64,000 nucleotides of DNA. Source: Streptomyces celluloflavus (lineage in GTDB: Bacteria > Actinomycetota > Actinomycetes > Streptomycetales > Streptomycetaceae). Numbering within the stretch: position 1 is the stretch's first letter; each line of letters opens with the position of its first letter. The position numbers and the translations under genes are program-made. Below the pieces are notes generated by a model, which saw only the letters and a list, made by a program, of their open reading frames with translations, ran no database searches and was not told the DNA's origin. The DNA lies in the NCBI GenBank assembly GCA_000720995.1, contig JOEL01000012.1, positions 62,001 to 126,000 of the forward strand, in the 5' to 3' direction. This document shows positions 38,209 through 48,095 of the stretch, piece after piece.

Positions 38209-39627
38209 ATGAAGAGCACGGACCACACGCAGCACCCACCGCACACGCCCGGCACCCCCGGTACGCCCGGCACACCGCACACGACGCACTCACCGGACGC
38301 GGACCCTACGGCGGTCCCCGCACCCGCGACGGCGGCCGCCCCCGCCACCGCCCCCCGCCTCAAGATCGCCCTCCTGCTGCACAACGCCTATGCCATCGGC
38401 GGCACCATCCGCACCACGCTCAACCTCGCCGCCGCCCTCGCCGGACGGCACGATGTCGAGATCGTCTCGATGCTGCGGCATCGCGAGGTACCGCGGTTCG
38501 CCGTGGATCCCCGGGTGCGGCTGGTGCCGCTGGTGGACATCCGGGTCGGCAGCGACGATATGGCGGATCCGCTCTTCAGCGAGCCCGCGCTGGACTTCCC
38601 GGCGGCCGAGAAACGGCACCACCAGTACAGCCGGCTGGTCGACGTCCGGGCCGCGCGGTATCTGCGGGCCAGTGACGCGGACGTCCTGATCGGCACCCGG
38701 CCGGGCATCAATGTCTACCTCGCCAGCTTCGGGCCGCGCCGGGCGCTGCGGATCGCCCAGGAACACCTGCGGCACGACGCGCACAGCGAGCAGCTGCGGG
38801 CCGAACTCGCCCGCCATTACCGGACGCTGGACGCCGTCGTCACCACCACAGAGGCCGACGCCGCCGTCTACCGGGCGCGGATGCCGCTGCCCGGTGTCCG
38901 CGTACTGGCCGTGCCCAACGTCGTACCGGCGCCGGCCGGACCGCCGTCCGACGGCACCGCGAAGGTGATCGCCGCGGCCGGCCGGCTGGCCCGCGGCAAA
39001 CGCTTCGATCTGCTCATCGAGGCGTTCTCCGCGGTCACCGTCAAACACCCGGACTGGCGGCTGCGCATCCACGGCGGCGGTGCCGAACGCACCCGGCTCC
39101 AGGGGCTGATCGACGGACTCGGGCTCGCCGGCCGGGCGGAGCTGACCGGCCCGCGGTCGCCGATCGAGGCGGAGTTCGCCAAGGCGTCCCTCGTCGTATC
39201 GGCCTCGGACGCCGAATCGTTCGGCATGACGATCGTCGAGGCGATGCGCTGCGGTGTGCCCGTCGTCAGCACCGACTGCCCGCTCGGCCCGGCCGAGATC
39301 ATCCGGCACGGTACGGACGGGCTGCTGGTGCCGCGCGGCGACGGGCGGGCGCTGGCCGGCGGCCTGATCGACCTGATCGAGGACCCCGTACGCCGACGCC
39401 GGATGGCCCGAGCCGCGCTGGAGGGGTCCGGTCGCTACGACCCGGAACCGATCGCCGAGCGCTACCGGCTCCTGTTCCGGGAGCTGCGTACGACGCGCCA
39501 CCGCCGGGCCGGGCAGCGCGCGCTCGGGCAGACCCGCGCCCGCGTCCGCACTCTGCTGCGGCGGTGGAAACAGCGTCACCTCGCGGTGCCCCGGTACGAC
39601 TCCGGGGCCGCCTCGACGCCACGCTGA
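38209..39627 (+). CDS. GT4-type glycosyltransferase
   Basis: 472 aa. The first 50 residues are low-complexity with TPGTPGTPGTP repeats. Then LKIALLLHNAYAIGGTIRTTLNLAAAL, the glycine-rich donor-binding start of GT-B enzymes; the second domain shows AAGRLARGKRFDLLIEAF and SASDAESFGMTIVEAMRCGVPVVSTDCPLGPAEII, with the E-x7-E motif of GT4. The C-terminal tail is basic. It transfers a sugar from a nucleotide sugar to an unknown acceptor. ATG with GGGAAG upstream. It resembles the family 4 glycosyltransferases used for cell-surface polymers; the next gene encodes a membrane partner type. Confidence 0.88.
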   Translation: MKSTDHTQHPPHTPGTPGTPGTPHTTHSPDADPTAVPAPATAAAPATAPRLKIALLLHNAYAIGGTIRTTLNLAAALAGRHDVEIVSMLRHREVPRFAVDPRVRLVPLVDIRVGSDDMADPLFSEPALDFPAAEKRHHQYSRLVDVRAARYLRASDADVLIGTRPGINVYLASFGPRRALRIAQEHLRHDAHSEQLRAELARHYRTLDAVVTTTEADAAVYRARMPLPGVRVLAVPNVVPAPAGPPSDGTAKVIAAAGRLARGKRFDLLIEAFSAVTVKHPDWRLRIHGGGAERTRLQGLIDGLGLAGRAELTGPRSPIEAEFAKASLVVSASDAESFGMTIVEAMRCGVPVVSTDCPLGPAEIIRHGTDGLLVPRGDGRALAGGLIDLIEDPVRRRRMARAALEGSGRYDPEPIAERYRLLFRELRTTRHRRAGQRALGQTRARVRTLLRRWKQRHLAVPRYDSGAASTPR

Positions 39628-39793
39628 GCGGCCCCGCGCCGCACGGGCCCGTTCCGGCCGGGAGGACCGGACCGGGCCCGCCGTCGGTACGCGCCCGTGG
39701 CGGGCGCGAGGCGGTACGTGACGCGGCGGCCGATGCCTGGGACAACGGACGTTCCCGGAATCACCGGAATCCAGGAACTCCAGAGGGACCACA

Positions 39794-41575
39794 GTGACCT
39801 CAGCACGGATCCCACCCGCCGCCTCCGCCTCCGCCGCCGTTTCCGCCCGGTCCGCCACTTCCGCCTCACCGGTCGTCCACGCCTGGCACGCGCTGCGTAC
39901 GCTGCGCACCCCGCACGCCCTGCGCGCCGTCCGCGCACCACGCCCCGCCCGGCCGGCCGCCGTCCCCTGGCTCGCGCTCATCGCGCTCGGCTACGCCCTC
40001 GTCCAGTTCCTCGTGGTCCTCCCGCACACGCATCTCGCGCTCGGCTGGGACGAGTCGGTGTACGTGTCGCAGAGCGACCCGCGCACTCCGGCCGCGTTCT
40101 TCAGCGCGCCCCGTTCGCGCGGCATCAGCTATCTGGTGGCCCCGGTCACCGCCGTCTCCCCCTCCGTGCCGTTGCTGCGCGGTGCGCTCGCGGTCGCCTC
40201 CGCCGCCGCGCTGTACGGCGCGTTCCGCGGCTGGGTCCCGCTGCTCGGCCGCCGTACCGCCGCGCTCGCCGCATTGCTCTTCGCCGGGCTGTGGATCACC
40301 GAGCTGAGCGGCTCCCAGGTGATGCCCAATCTGTGGGTGGCGCTGGGCGCGGTGGCGGCGGCCGGCTGGTTCCTGCGGGTGCCGGACGAACCGCGCGCCC
40401 GGTGGTGGCTGGCCGGCACGCTCGCCTGCTGCGCCCTGCTGCGTACCCCCGACTGCGGCTGGGTCACCCTGCCGCTGCTGGTGACGGCGGTGTGCGTACG
40501 GCGCCTGCGCCCGGCGCTGCCCGCGCTGCTCGGCGGTCCGGCGCTCGGCGCGGCGCAGTGGGTGGCGGAGGCGTACGCCCGGTTCGGCGGGATCGCCGGG
40601 CGGCTGCGCGTCTCCAGTGCCACCGAGGGCGGTATGGGGCTGCACCACGGTTTCGGCGCGGGTGCCGGTGCGGCGCTGCGCAGCCTCAACGGGCCGCTGC
40701 TCTGCCGCCCTTGTGACCACTACACGCTGCACCAGCCCGCGCTGGCCCTGTGGTGGCTGGCGCTGCCGCCGCTCGCCGCGGCCGCGCTGCCGGCCGCGGT
40801 GCGCCGAGGCCGGCCGCTCGCGGTCACGGCCGTGCCGCTGGTCTGCGCGGTCTCCGTCGCGGTCCCGTATCTGCTGCTCCTCGACTACTCGGCGCCGCGT
40901 TTCCTGCTCCCCGCGTACGCGCTGCTCGCGCCGCCGGTCGCGGCGCTGGCGGCGGGCGCGGTCCGTACCTCCCGCGCCCGCCGGTCCGCCGCCACCCCGC
41001 ATCCCGCGCCCGCCGCGCGCGGTCGCCGCCGTACGGGGAACCGGTGCGCCACCGCGGCGGTACGGATCGGCGCGCTCACCCCTGCCGGCCTCGTGATCGG
41101 GGCCGTCCTCGCGCTCCATCTGGTCAGCCAGGCAGCGGTGTTGAGCGGTACCTCGGCGCAGGCCGCGGTGGTCGCCGACCGCTACCGGCAGGCCGCCCGC
41201 ACCCTCCGCAGGCTCGGGCTGCACCCGCCCTGCCTGGTCGTGGGCCCGCACGCGCAGCCGGTCGGCTACCAGGCGGGCTGCGCCTCCGCCGACACCGAGG
41301 GCAACAACCGGTCGGTCACCCCGCGGGCGCTGCTGCGCCGGGCCGCGCACGAACCGACGGCCGTCCTCACCGCGGGCGCGGGCCCCGGCACCGGGCCCGC
41401 GCCGCCCGCTTACGCCCGTAACTGGACCGCGCACCCCCTCCCCCGTACGGGCGGCTGGCTCGCCTACCTCGCTCCCGCACCGGCGGCCACCACACCGCAC
41501 CGGGAACCCCGCATGGCACCTGCCCCACCGCGGCCACAGCCTCCATCAGCCCCTGTGGCCCCAGCTGCCCCATGA
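39794..41575 (+). CDS. GT-C-like polytopic membrane glycosyltransferase
   Basis: 593 aa with ten or more hydrophobic helices. The loop after the first helix carries HTHLALGWDESVYVSQ, an Asp-Glu acidic motif at the place where GT39/GT83-type enzymes hold their catalytic aspartate. The remainder (GLWITELSGSQVMPNLWVALGA and a hydrophilic C-terminal region with HLVSQAAVLSG) resembles actinobacterial polyprenol-linked mannosyl/arabinosyl transferase relatives; exact substrate unknown. GTG start with AGAGGG upstream. The last 60 residues are Ala/Pro-rich. It lies 166 bases downstream of the GT4 gene, possibly in the same transcript. Confidence 0.78.
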   Translation: MTSARIPPAASASAAVSARSATSASPVVHAWHALRTLRTPHALRAVRAPRPARPAAVPWLALIALGYALVQFLVVLPHTHLALGWDESVYVSQSDPRTPAAFFSAPRSRGISYLVAPVTAVSPSVPLLRGALAVASAAALYGAFRGWVPLLGRRTAALAALLFAGLWITELSGSQVMPNLWVALGAVAAAGWFLRVPDEPRARWWLAGTLACCALLRTPDCGWVTLPLLVTAVCVRRLRPALPALLGGPALGAAQWVAEAYARFGGIAGRLRVSSATEGGMGLHHGFGAGAGAALRSLNGPLLCRPCDHYTLHQPALALWWLALPPLAAAALPAAVRRGRPLAVTAVPLVCAVSVAVPYLLLLDYSAPRFLLPAYALLAPPVAALAAGAVRTSRARRSAATPHPAPAARGRRRTGNRCATAAVRIGALTPAGLVIGAVLALHLVSQAAVLSGTSAQAAVVADRYRQAARTLRRLGLHPPCLVVGPHAQPVGYQAGCASADTEGNNRSVTPRALLRRAAHEPTAVLTAGAGPGTGPAPPAYARNWTAHPLPRTGGWLAYLAPAPAATTPHREPRMAPAPPRPQPPSAPVAPAAP

Positions 41576-41736
41576 GGCTCACGGGCAGCCCCGGAAGCCG
41601 TTCCACATTCCCCAACCCGCCGCAGATACAAGGAACTTCCGCGGCACCTTCCGGCGTCTCCGGTCCTGAACATGCTGAACTGCTGCGACGCAGATGACGC
41701 TTCGAAATCGCAGGTCCGATCGGCAGGAGACCGCTC

Positions 41737-42291
41737 ATGCTGCATGGTGTCGATGTCAGCTCGTACAACACCTCGTATTCCGCCGAGGGGTTGGACTTCG
41801 TGTTCATCAAGGCCACCGAAGGCCGTTCCTATGTCAATCCGAACCAGTCCGCACAGGCCGCGAAGGCCCGTAGCGCGGGGTGCGTGGTCGGTTTCTACCA
41901 TTTCCTGTGGCCCGGGAACATCGCGGCGCAGGCCGCGTACTTCGTCGAGAAGTGCGCCTCCGTCCAGGGCGACCTCCTGGCCGCCGACTGGGAGACCACC
42001 GGTTCGGGGACGGCGGCGAGCAATGCGGAGAAGGACCAGTTCCTCAAGGAGGTCAAGCGGCTGCGGCCCACGCACCGCGCACTGCTCTACTGCAACCGCG
42101 ACTTCTGGCTCAACCGCGACAGCACCTCCTACGCCGCCGACGGCCTGTGGATCGCCGACTACGTCACCGCCGGGCAGCCGCGGATCAAGGCGAACTGGCG
42201 CATCCACCAGTACACCGACGAGCCGCTGGACAAGGATGTGGCGGACTTCACGAGCAAGGCCGCCCTCAAGTCCTGGGCACACCCGGCATAA
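41737..42291 (+). CDS. GH25-type lysozyme (muramidase) without signal peptide
   Basis: 184 aa. [10 protein letters not shown] at the N-terminus, [18 protein letters not shown] and AADWETTG (the Asp/Glu catalytic residues) are the GH25 blocks, ending in the usual IHQYTDEP. It cleaves the beta-1,4 MurNAc-GlcNAc bond in peptidoglycan. There is no N-terminal signal or membrane segment, unlike most secreted Streptomyces GH25 enzymes (cellosyl type), so it may be released by lysis or by a non-classical route, as phage endolysins are. AGGAGA lies upstream of the ATG. No phage genes were seen around it. Confidence 0.88.
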   Translation: MLHGVDVSSYNTSYSAEGLDFVFIKATEGRSYVNPNQSAQAAKARSAGCVVGFYHFLWPGNIAAQAAYFVEKCASVQGDLLAADWETTGSGTAASNAEKDQFLKEVKRLRPTHRALLYCNRDFWLNRDSTSYAADGLWIADYVTAGQPRIKANWRIHQYTDEPLDKDVADFTSKAALKSWAHPA

Positions 42292-42299
42292 GGTTTTAC

Positions 42300-42375
42300 G
42301 GAACCACCGGAACCCCCGGCGTCGCCAGAACCACCGGCGCCGCCGGAACCACCGGCACCATCCGGCCCGCCGGCA
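42300..42375. repeat. Degenerate GAACCACCGG repeats between lysozyme and nadE
   Basis: GAACCACCGG occurs three times at 24-27-base spacing with related CCGGCGCCGCC blocks between, giving a 3-base rhythm. It lies in the 112-base gap. Probably slippage-derived; an intergenic remnant of a coding repeat is possible. Confidence 0.5.
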
Positions 42376-42403
42376 CGCGGACCGAGAACCAGAAGGAGCG
42401 GCC

Positions 42404-43234
42404 GTGACCGACCCGGCGTCCAAGGCCCTGCAGCAGGAGATCGCCCGGGATCTCCAGGTGAGCGCGTCCTTCGACGCCGAGCGGGAGATCGAGCGCCGGG
42501 TGGCCTTCCTCACGGACCGGCTGACCTCCACGGGCCTGCGCTCCCTGGTCCTGGGCATCAGCGGCGGCGTCGACTCCACGACCGCGGGCCGGCTCTGCCA
42601 GCTCGCGGTGGAGCGGGCCCGCGCCGCCGGGCACGCGGCCACGTTCTTCGCGATGCGGCTGCCGTACGGCGTCCAGGCCGACGAGAAGGACGCCCAGCTG
42701 GCGCTCGACTTCATCCGCGCCGACCGGGTGCTGACCGTGGACATCCGCCCGGCGAGCGACGCGGCGCTGGACGCGGCGGTGGCCGGCGGTATCGCGTTCC
42801 GCGACGCCCGTCACCAGGACTTCGTCCAGGGGAACATCAAGGCCCGCCAGCGCATGATCGCGCAGTACGCGGTCGCGGGCGCCCACGAAGGGCTGGTCGT
42901 GGGCACCGACCACGCAGCCGAGGCGGTCTCCGGCTTCTTCACGAAGTTCGGCGACGGCGCGGCCGACGTGGTGCCGCTGAGCGGGCTGACCAAGCGCCGG
43001 GTACGGGCCGTGGCGGCGGCCCTCGGTGCCCCGGCCGAGCTGGTCACGAAGGTCCCGACGGCCGACCTGGAGACGCTCGACCCGGGCAAGCCCGACGAGG
43101 ACGCGCTCGGCGTGAGCTATGACGAGATCGACGACTTCCTGGAGGGCGGGCCGGTCACCGACACCGCCTTCCGCACGATCGTCCGCCGCTACCGCCTCAC
43201 CGACCACAAGCGCGCGCTCCCGGTCGCGCCCTGA
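42404..43234 (+). CDS. nadE: NH3-dependent NAD synthetase
   Basis: 276 aa, GTG start with AAGGAG upstream. The ATP-pyrophosphatase loop is [22 protein letters not shown]-type substrate loop [34 protein letters not shown] and [26 protein letters not shown] are the conserved NadE blocks, and the C-terminal region ends HKRALPVAP. It amidates nicotinic acid adenine dinucleotide with ammonia and ATP. Length corresponds to the ammonia-dependent form without a glutaminase domain. Confidence 0.96.
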   Translation: MTDPASKALQQEIARDLQVSASFDAEREIERRVAFLTDRLTSTGLRSLVLGISGGVDSTTAGRLCQLAVERARAAGHAATFFAMRLPYGVQADEKDAQLALDFIRADRVLTVDIRPASDAALDAAVAGGIAFRDARHQDFVQGNIKARQRMIAQYAVAGAHEGLVVGTDHAAEAVSGFFTKFGDGAADVVPLSGLTKRRVRAVAAALGAPAELVTKVPTADLETLDPGKPDEDALGVSYDEIDDFLEGGPVTDTAFRTIVRRYRLTDHKRALPVAP

Positions 43235-43466
43235 CCGCACCGGGACCGGGCGCCGCCCACTCCCCGGGGCCGCGGCCCCGCGCCGGACGGCGCGCCCTCT
43301 CCCCCCTCCCTGCCCGCCCCCTCACCCACATGTCATGTGCCGGTAAGGGGGCGGTCACCGTTTCGGTGCTAAACCGTGGGCGTGAACGGGCATGCATGAG
43401 GCCATGGGAAGCCGCGAAGTGCGATCGGAAGATCAACTGTCAGTGGGGCCGCCTACGCTCCGAGGC

Positions 43467-43814
43467 ATGGGTTACGCACACCTGCGCGAACTCCAGACCG
43501 CGCTGACCACCGCCTCCGATATCGCCTCGGCCCTGCAATCCGCGCCCACCCGGCGCGACGCCGACCAGCTCGTCGACGTCCTCCGGCGAGCGCTGACCGC
43601 CGCCAGTTCACTGGGCGCCGAGACCGGCCCGACGGGCTGCGCCGTGCATCCGCACGGCGCGGTCGACCCCTTGTACGGCGACCCGGAGGATCCCCTCCCG
43701 CCGGGCTACGGCAAATGCCTGCTGTGCAACGACCGTCGCCGCCGGGCCGACGCCCACCGCCCGCGCCCGCAGCCCCATCCGCGCTTCCGGCGCCACTGGC
43801 GGCAGAGCGCGTAG
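43467..43814 (+). CDS. Small conserved-looking protein with C-terminal cysteine pair
   Basis: 115 aa, not recognised. The N-terminal half MGYAHLRELQTALTTASDIASALQSAPTRRDADQLVDVLRRAL is helical; the C-terminal half has CAVHPHGAVDPLYGDPEDPLPPGYGKCLLCNDRRRR with C-x2-C plus a more distant Cys-His pair, possibly a small zinc site. The tail is Arg/Pro/His-rich. The ATG of MGYAHLREL is chosen because the frame before it is poor in conserved-looking residues; a longer version from 43392 adds 25 residues. Confidence 0.55.
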   Translation: MGYAHLRELQTALTTASDIASALQSAPTRRDADQLVDVLRRALTAASSLGAETGPTGCAVHPHGAVDPLYGDPEDPLPPGYGKCLLCNDRRRRADAHRPRPQPHPRFRRHWRQSA

Positions 43815-43923
43815 CGGGGGCACGGGCGCCGGGGCGGGGTCCCGTCCCCGGCCCCGTCCCGGTCCGGCTGCGCGCCCGCCCGGCGGCGCGCCCGGCTGCC
43901 CACGGCGCCCCGTCCGCGGCCGG

Positions 43924-44754
43924 TCAGTCCCGCGGCTTCTTCTGCGGCCGCAGCGCGATACGGCCGAGCACCGCGGCGACGATGAGCGCGACCACCGCGA
44001 TCAGCACGAAGTCCGGTACGCCGTTGCCGAAGTCCCGTACCCACTCCTCGACACCGACTTCGGCGTCCGCGTCCAGGATCCCGGGCAGTGCGCTGGTCCC
44101 GTTGAAGAGCAGGAACAGCACGCCGATACCGATGAAGAAGACGCCGGACAGGGTGGACGTGGTGTGCAGCCGCAGCTTTCCGAGGGTGATCTCCCGGCCG
44201 CGCAGCCAGCCGCGGGTGCCGAGCTTGAAGCGGTCCCACAGCAGCGCGAGCACGAACAGCGGCAGCGCCATGCCGAACGCGTAGACGGCGAGCATCGAGG
44301 CGCCGTAGACCGGCGAGCCGCTGACCGCCGTCACGGTCAGCACCGCGCCGAGGATCGGGCCCGCGCAGAAACCCGCGAGGCCGTAGACGCAGCCGAGAAG
44401 GAAGGTGGAGACGGCCGACCTCGGGGTGATCTTGGCGGCGGCCGCCTGGGCGCGCCGGGAGGCGAACCCCAGGCCCAGGATCTGGGCGACGCCCATCGCG
44501 ATGACGACCCAGCCACCGACGGCGATCAGCAGATCGCGGTGGCCGTTGAACAGCCGGCTGGCTGCCGTGCTGGCCGCGCCGAGCGGGACCAGCGTGGTGG
44601 CCAGCCCCAGATAGAACACACCGGTGCGGGCGAGCAGTTTGCCCGGGTGCGAGAGGGAGTACGCGAAGAACGCCGGCAGCAGCAGCGCGCTGCACGGGCT
44701 GAGCAGCGCGAGGGTGCCGCCGAGAAAGGCGGCGAGGTAGCCGATATCGGTCAC
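43924..44754 (-). CDS. CcdA-family thiol:disulfide interchange membrane protein
   Basis: 276 aa with six to seven membrane spans. The paired cysteines, in LLSPCSALLLPAF and GFCAGPILG, match the redox-active pair of CcdA/DsbD-type electron carriers, which move reducing power across the membrane to extracytoplasmic thioredoxin-like proteins. GTG start overlaps the stop of the DsbA-like gene (GTGA), coupling the two. Likely partner is that protein. A C-terminal basic tail (RPQKKPRD) is cytoplasmic. Confidence 0.9.
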   Translation of the reverse strand: MTDIGYLAAFLGGTLALLSPCSALLLPAFFAYSLSHPGKLLARTGVFYLGLATTLVPLGAASTAASRLFNGHRDLLIAVGGWVVIAMGVAQILGLGFASRRAQAAAAKITPRSAVSTFLLGCVYGLAGFCAGPILGAVLTVTAVSGSPVYGASMLAVYAFGMALPLFVLALLWDRFKLGTRGWLRGREITLGKLRLHTTSTLSGVFFIGIGVLFLLFNGTSALPGILDADAEVGVEEWVRDFGNGVPDFVLIAVVALIVAAVLGRIALRPQKKPRD

Positions 44755-45536
44755 TTCGCGGCCCCCTCGGTCTTCTTCGCCGCGGTCGCCGCGGCCTCCT
44801 TGACGACCTGCTCGAAGATGCCGGTGGGCTGGGCGCCGGCGATCGGCCGGCCGTTGACCAGGAAGGACGGCGTGGACTGGACGCCGAGCTGGTAGCCCTC
44901 GTCCTGGTCCTTCTTCAGGGCCTTTTCGGCGTCCGCGCTCTTGAGGTCGGTGCGGAACTTGTCGAGGTCCGGGACGCCGCTCGTGCGGGCCATCTCGACG
45001 AGCTTCTCCTCGGCCAGTGCGTCGCCCTTGCGGGTCTTGGCGTACAGCTCGTCGTGCAGCTGCCAGAACCTGCCCTGCTGCCCGGCGGCCCAGGAGGCGC
45101 GGGCGGCCCGCTCGGAGTCGGCGCCGTAGATGGTGAAGTTGCGGAACTCGATGCGCAGCGTGCCCGCGTCGACGAACTTCTTGACCAGCTCCGGCTGGGT
45201 CTCACGGGTGAAGCGTCCGCAGAACGAGCACTGGTAGTCGGCGTATTCGACCAGGACCACCGGGGCGTCCTTCTTGCCGATCGCCAGCGGATCACCGGCC
45301 ACCCGGCGGCTGGTCAGCTTGGCGTACTCCTCGTACATCCGCTGCTGACCGGCGTCCTCCTCGGGCTGTGCGGAGGCGGCGGCCTCGGGCGAACCGGTGG
45401 CGGTCGGCGCGGCGTCGTCGCGTTTTCCCTCGACGGCCTTGCCGACGGCGACACCGATGGCGATCACCGCCACGATGAGCGCGAGCACCGCGCCGATGGC
45501 GGCGATTTTGCGGGTGGGAGAGGCGGAAGCGGACAT
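44751..45536 (-). CDS. DsbA-like thioredoxin-fold protein, membrane-anchored
   Basis: 261 aa. One N-terminal helix (IAAIGAVLALIVAVIAIGVAVG) anchors it. The thioredoxin fold has the active-site pair in YADYQCSFCGRFT (CxxC = CSFC), and the cis-proline loop is GVQSTPSFLVNGRPI. Actinobacterial proteins of this type oxidise or isomerise disulfides outside the membrane. The ATG MSASASPTRK has GGAG upstream and follows a non-coding stretch of the frame. Overlap with the CcdA gene supports a redox pair. Confidence 0.92.
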   Translation of the reverse strand: MSASASPTRKIAAIGAVLALIVAVIAIGVAVGKAVEGKRDDAAPTATGSPEAAASAQPEEDAGQQRMYEEYAKLTSRRVAGDPLAIGKKDAPVVLVEYADYQCSFCGRFTRETQPELVKKFVDAGTLRIEFRNFTIYGADSERAARASWAAGQQGRFWQLHDELYAKTRKGDALAEEKLVEMARTSGVPDLDKFRTDLKSADAEKALKKDQDEGYQLGVQSTPSFLVNGRPIAGAQPTGIFEQVVKEAAATAAKKTEGAAK

Positions 45537-45594
45537 GCGGAAGCTCCAGACGTACGGAAGGGGGAAACAGAACCGGGTGCGTCGGGGCGACGGC

Positions 45595-46029
45595 CTATAT
45601 CCGCAGTACGGGGAGGAGCGCGAGGTGGTCGGTGGCGGGCGCGCCGTCCGTGGGCGGCCGGGCGAGCGCGAACTGCGCGGGTACGTCCGCGGCGAGCGGC
45701 ACCGCGCCGACGGCGGCGGGGGCGAGCGGTTCGGCGCGGTGCTGCGCGGGCAGCGGAACGGATTCATCGGGCCCCGGCGCGTGCCGCCCGGAGCACTTCT
45801 TCGGCGCCTCGGCGACGGCGACGGGTGCGGCCACGCGGTGCGGCCCGCCGGCCTCCGTACCGGAGGGGGCGCCGGCCGCCGGGGGCTGCGTCCACGCGGC
45901 CGCGGCCGTGGCCGACCGGTCCGCCGCCGACCACATCTGGTCACCGCCGATCCGGCAGAGCAGCGGTGCGAAGGTGACGGCGAGGAGGAGCAGCGGGGTC
46001 AGCACGGCCGACCGGCACACCGGGCGCAT
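45595..46029 (-). CDS. Small membrane-anchored or secreted hypothetical protein
   Basis: 144 aa. MRPVCRSAVLTPLLLLAVTFAPLLC is a strong N-terminal hydrophobic segment; the rest is Ala/Pro-rich, with PLPAQHRAEPLAPAAVG and a terminal LALLPVLRI. Not recognised. The ATG is chosen by a GAGGGAGGAGGG site; the longer upstream frame is Arg-rich. It lies 58 bases upstream of the DsbA-like gene on the same strand and could be a leader gene of that redox operon. Confidence 0.55.
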   Translation of the reverse strand: MRPVCRSAVLTPLLLLAVTFAPLLCRIGGDQMWSAADRSATAAAAWTQPPAAGAPSGTEAGGPHRVAAPVAVAEAPKKCSGRHAPGPDESVPLPAQHRAEPLAPAAVGAVPLAADVPAQFALARPPTDGAPATDHLALLPVLRI

Positions 46030-46513
46030 CTGCCCTCCTCCCTCCCGAAGCGGCGCGCGAGCATGAACAGCCCATCCTACGGACCGCCGCCGCACGGCCG
46101 GAGCACGGACCGGCCATTCACCACGCGCCGCGCGAGGGGCACCGTCACCGCACTCATCGCGCATGCCGCGCACCGGCCGCCCACCGGTCCGCCCTACCGC
46201 GCTTCCTCCGCATAACCATCAAAGGAATCGATTACCTAACCGGCATTTGAAAGGCTGGTGGCGTAGCTCACCTTGGATCGCACACCCATTATCGGCATTA
46301 CCGCCCATTGTGTCCGTAATCGCACCTTTGGCCAGGTCGCGTCCGACCTGCGATAGTCGGTCGGAGCGACCCCCTTGACCCGGGCCAGTCGTACACGACC
46401 TCGCGGGCACACCCCTTCCGCCCGCCGGAGGTCGGCACCGGGGCCCCGTCCGCGCCACCCCGCGGGAGGGCCCCGGCCCCGTTTCCCAGGCCGCGCCGGA
46501 CGGGCGAGGGGCG
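46030..46513. other. Low-GC intergenic region
   Basis: About 480 bases, the AT-richest non-coding stretch of the window (46210-46345). It has a 7-bp inverted repeat TCCGACC/GGTCGGA at about 46348-46371 (10-nt spacer). No coding sequence supported; it probably holds the promoter of 45595-46029 and the 3' end of the ATP-binding gene transcript. A small RNA is conceivable but nothing specific is seen. Confidence 0.4.
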
Positions 46514-47053
46514 CTACCGGTCCGTGACCCGCATCTCGAACCAGGTCGTCTTGCCGCGCGGCAGCAGATCCACGCCCCAGCGGTCGGAGAGCTTGTCGAC
46601 GAGGAAGAGGCCGCGCCCGCTCGTGTCCATCTCATGGACCGGCATCAGGCACGGCAGCCCGCGGGAGGGATCGCGCACCTCGATACGGATCCAGCCACGG
46701 CGGCGGAGCATCCGCAGCCCGAAGGTGCGGGCGCCGGTGTGCCGCACGGCGTTGCCCACCAGCTCCGAGACCAGCAGCACGGCGTGCTCGGTCAGCTGGG
46801 GCGAGAGGGACCACTGTTCCAGGAGGACGGAGGCGGTCAGCCGGCGGGCGGTACCGGCCGACTCCGGACGTGAGGGCAGCCGGACCTCGTCGAGAGTCGG
46901 ATCGCCGACCAGATCGAGCGCCGCGGACACCGGGCCGCCCCGAGTCGGCGTCGTATCCCTGTCCGCTCCGGGGAGTTCCCGGTGTGCAGCGGCCGTGCCG
47001 CACCGCGGCCGCGGCCGCTCCATTCCTTCGAGGCCCGCCATGCCCCCCATCAT
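46514..47053 (-). CDS. Anti-sigma-factor-type ATP-binding protein (HATPase_c_2)
   Basis: About 179 aa. The GHKL fold is shown by LVSELVGNAVRHTG (N-box) and MDTSGRGLFLVDKLSDRWG (G-box); LLPRGKTTWFEMRV closes it. Such Streptomyces proteins resemble SpoIIAB/RsbW and act as serine kinases on anti-anti-sigma factors. The start at MMGGMAGLEG is preferred because GGGGGCAGG lies about nine bases upstream and MAGLEGME resembles conserved beginnings; an alternative ATG at 47134 adds 27 residues. No sigma factor or antagonist is adjacent. Confidence 0.82.
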   Translation of the reverse strand: MMGGMAGLEGMERPRPRCGTAAAHRELPGADRDTTPTRGGPVSAALDLVGDPTLDEVRLPSRPESAGTARRLTASVLLEQWSLSPQLTEHAVLLVSELVGNAVRHTGARTFGLRMLRRRGWIRIEVRDPSRGLPCLMPVHEMDTSGRGLFLVDKLSDRWGVDLLPRGKTTWFEMRVTDR

Positions 47054-47317
47054 GGCTGCTACCTGCCCCCACGGGAGCGGAACCGACGGAATGCCCGGCC
47101 CCGGAGCGGGGGTTCCCGCACCCGCGCGGGACATATGCCAGCGGCGTTTCAGGTTTCCGGTGCACACCGCTGACCTGCGAAAACCTCGCGTGTTCGAATG
47201 ATCGTCAGGAAGGGCGGACAAGGTTCCCTTAAGGCCCCAATAAGCTTTCCGCAATTCCCCCACACGAGGCATCGCATCCCGGCCAAAACCGCGACCGCGC
47301 CGTCAACCCCGGTTTTC

Positions 47318-48085
47318 TCAGCGGAACTTGGCCTTGCCGGGTCCTTCCTCGACGAAGCTGCGCATGCCCGTCTCCCGGTCCTCGGTCGCGAACAGCCCCG
47401 CGAACCAGGTGCGTTCGATGGTCAGACCGGTGTCGAGGTCCGTCTCCAGGCCCGCGTCGACGCACTCCTTGGCGGCCCGCAGCGCCAGCGCCGGACCGGC
47501 CGCCAGCCGCGCCGCCCAGGCGTGCGCCTGCGGGTAGACCTCGGCGGCCGGCACCACCCGGTCGACCAGACCGAGGGCGAGCGCCTCCTCGGCCTTCACC
47601 TGACGGCCGGTGAAGATCAGGTCCTTGGCCTTGGCGGGACCCACCAGCCGGGCCAGCCGCTGGGTGCCGCCGGCGCCCGGGATCAGACCGAGCAGGATCT
47701 CAGGTTGGCCAATTTTGGCGGTGTCGGCGGCGATCCGGAAGTCGGCGCAGAGCGCCAACTCGCAGCCGCCGCCCAGGGCGTAGCCGTTGATCGCGGCGAC
47801 CACCGGCTTGGGGATCCGGGCGACGGCGGTGAAGGACTCCTGCAGCGCCGAGGAGCGCAGGACCATGGCCGGATGGTCCATGGCCTGCATCTCCTTGATG
47901 TCCGCGCCGGCCGCGAACACCTTCTCGCCGCCCCAGATCACGACGGCGCGCACATCGTCGCGGCGGGTGGCCTCCGCGGCCAGCTCGCGCAGCCGGTCCT
48001 GGGTGGCGGTGTCCAGTGCGTTCATCGGCGGGCGGTCCAGGCGAATGGTGCCGACGCCCTCGGCAACCTCAAGGTTCACAGTCAT
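47318..48085 (-). CDS. Enoyl-CoA hydratase/isomerase family protein
   Basis: 255 aa crotonase-fold protein. Oxyanion-hole residues are in [10 protein letters not shown] and [17 protein letters not shown]; the catalytic glutamate region is [25 protein letters not shown]. It hydrates trans-2-enoyl-CoA in fatty acid degradation, or a related reaction. The [22 protein letters not shown] is the conserved opening. It follows the truncated transpeptidase on the same strand, with only ten bases between that stop and this start; its transcription may therefore depend on sequence beyond the palindrome. Confidence 0.92.
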   Translation of the reverse strand: MTVNLEVAEGVGTIRLDRPPMNALDTATQDRLRELAAEATRRDDVRAVVIWGGEKVFAAGADIKEMQAMDHPAMVLRSSALQESFTAVARIPKPVVAAINGYALGGGCELALCADFRIAADTAKIGQPEILLGLIPGAGGTQRLARLVGPAKAKDLIFTGRQVKAEEALALGLVDRVVPAAEVYPQAHAWAARLAAGPALALRAAKECVDAGLETDLDTGLTIERTWFAGLFATEDRETGMRSFVEEGPGKAKFR

Positions 48086-48095
48086 GCCGGGAAGG

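Noticed and set aside
42300-42375. Repeats between lysozyme and nadE considered as a CRISPR-like array
   Set aside because: Units are short and degenerate without unique spacers, and no cas gene is near.
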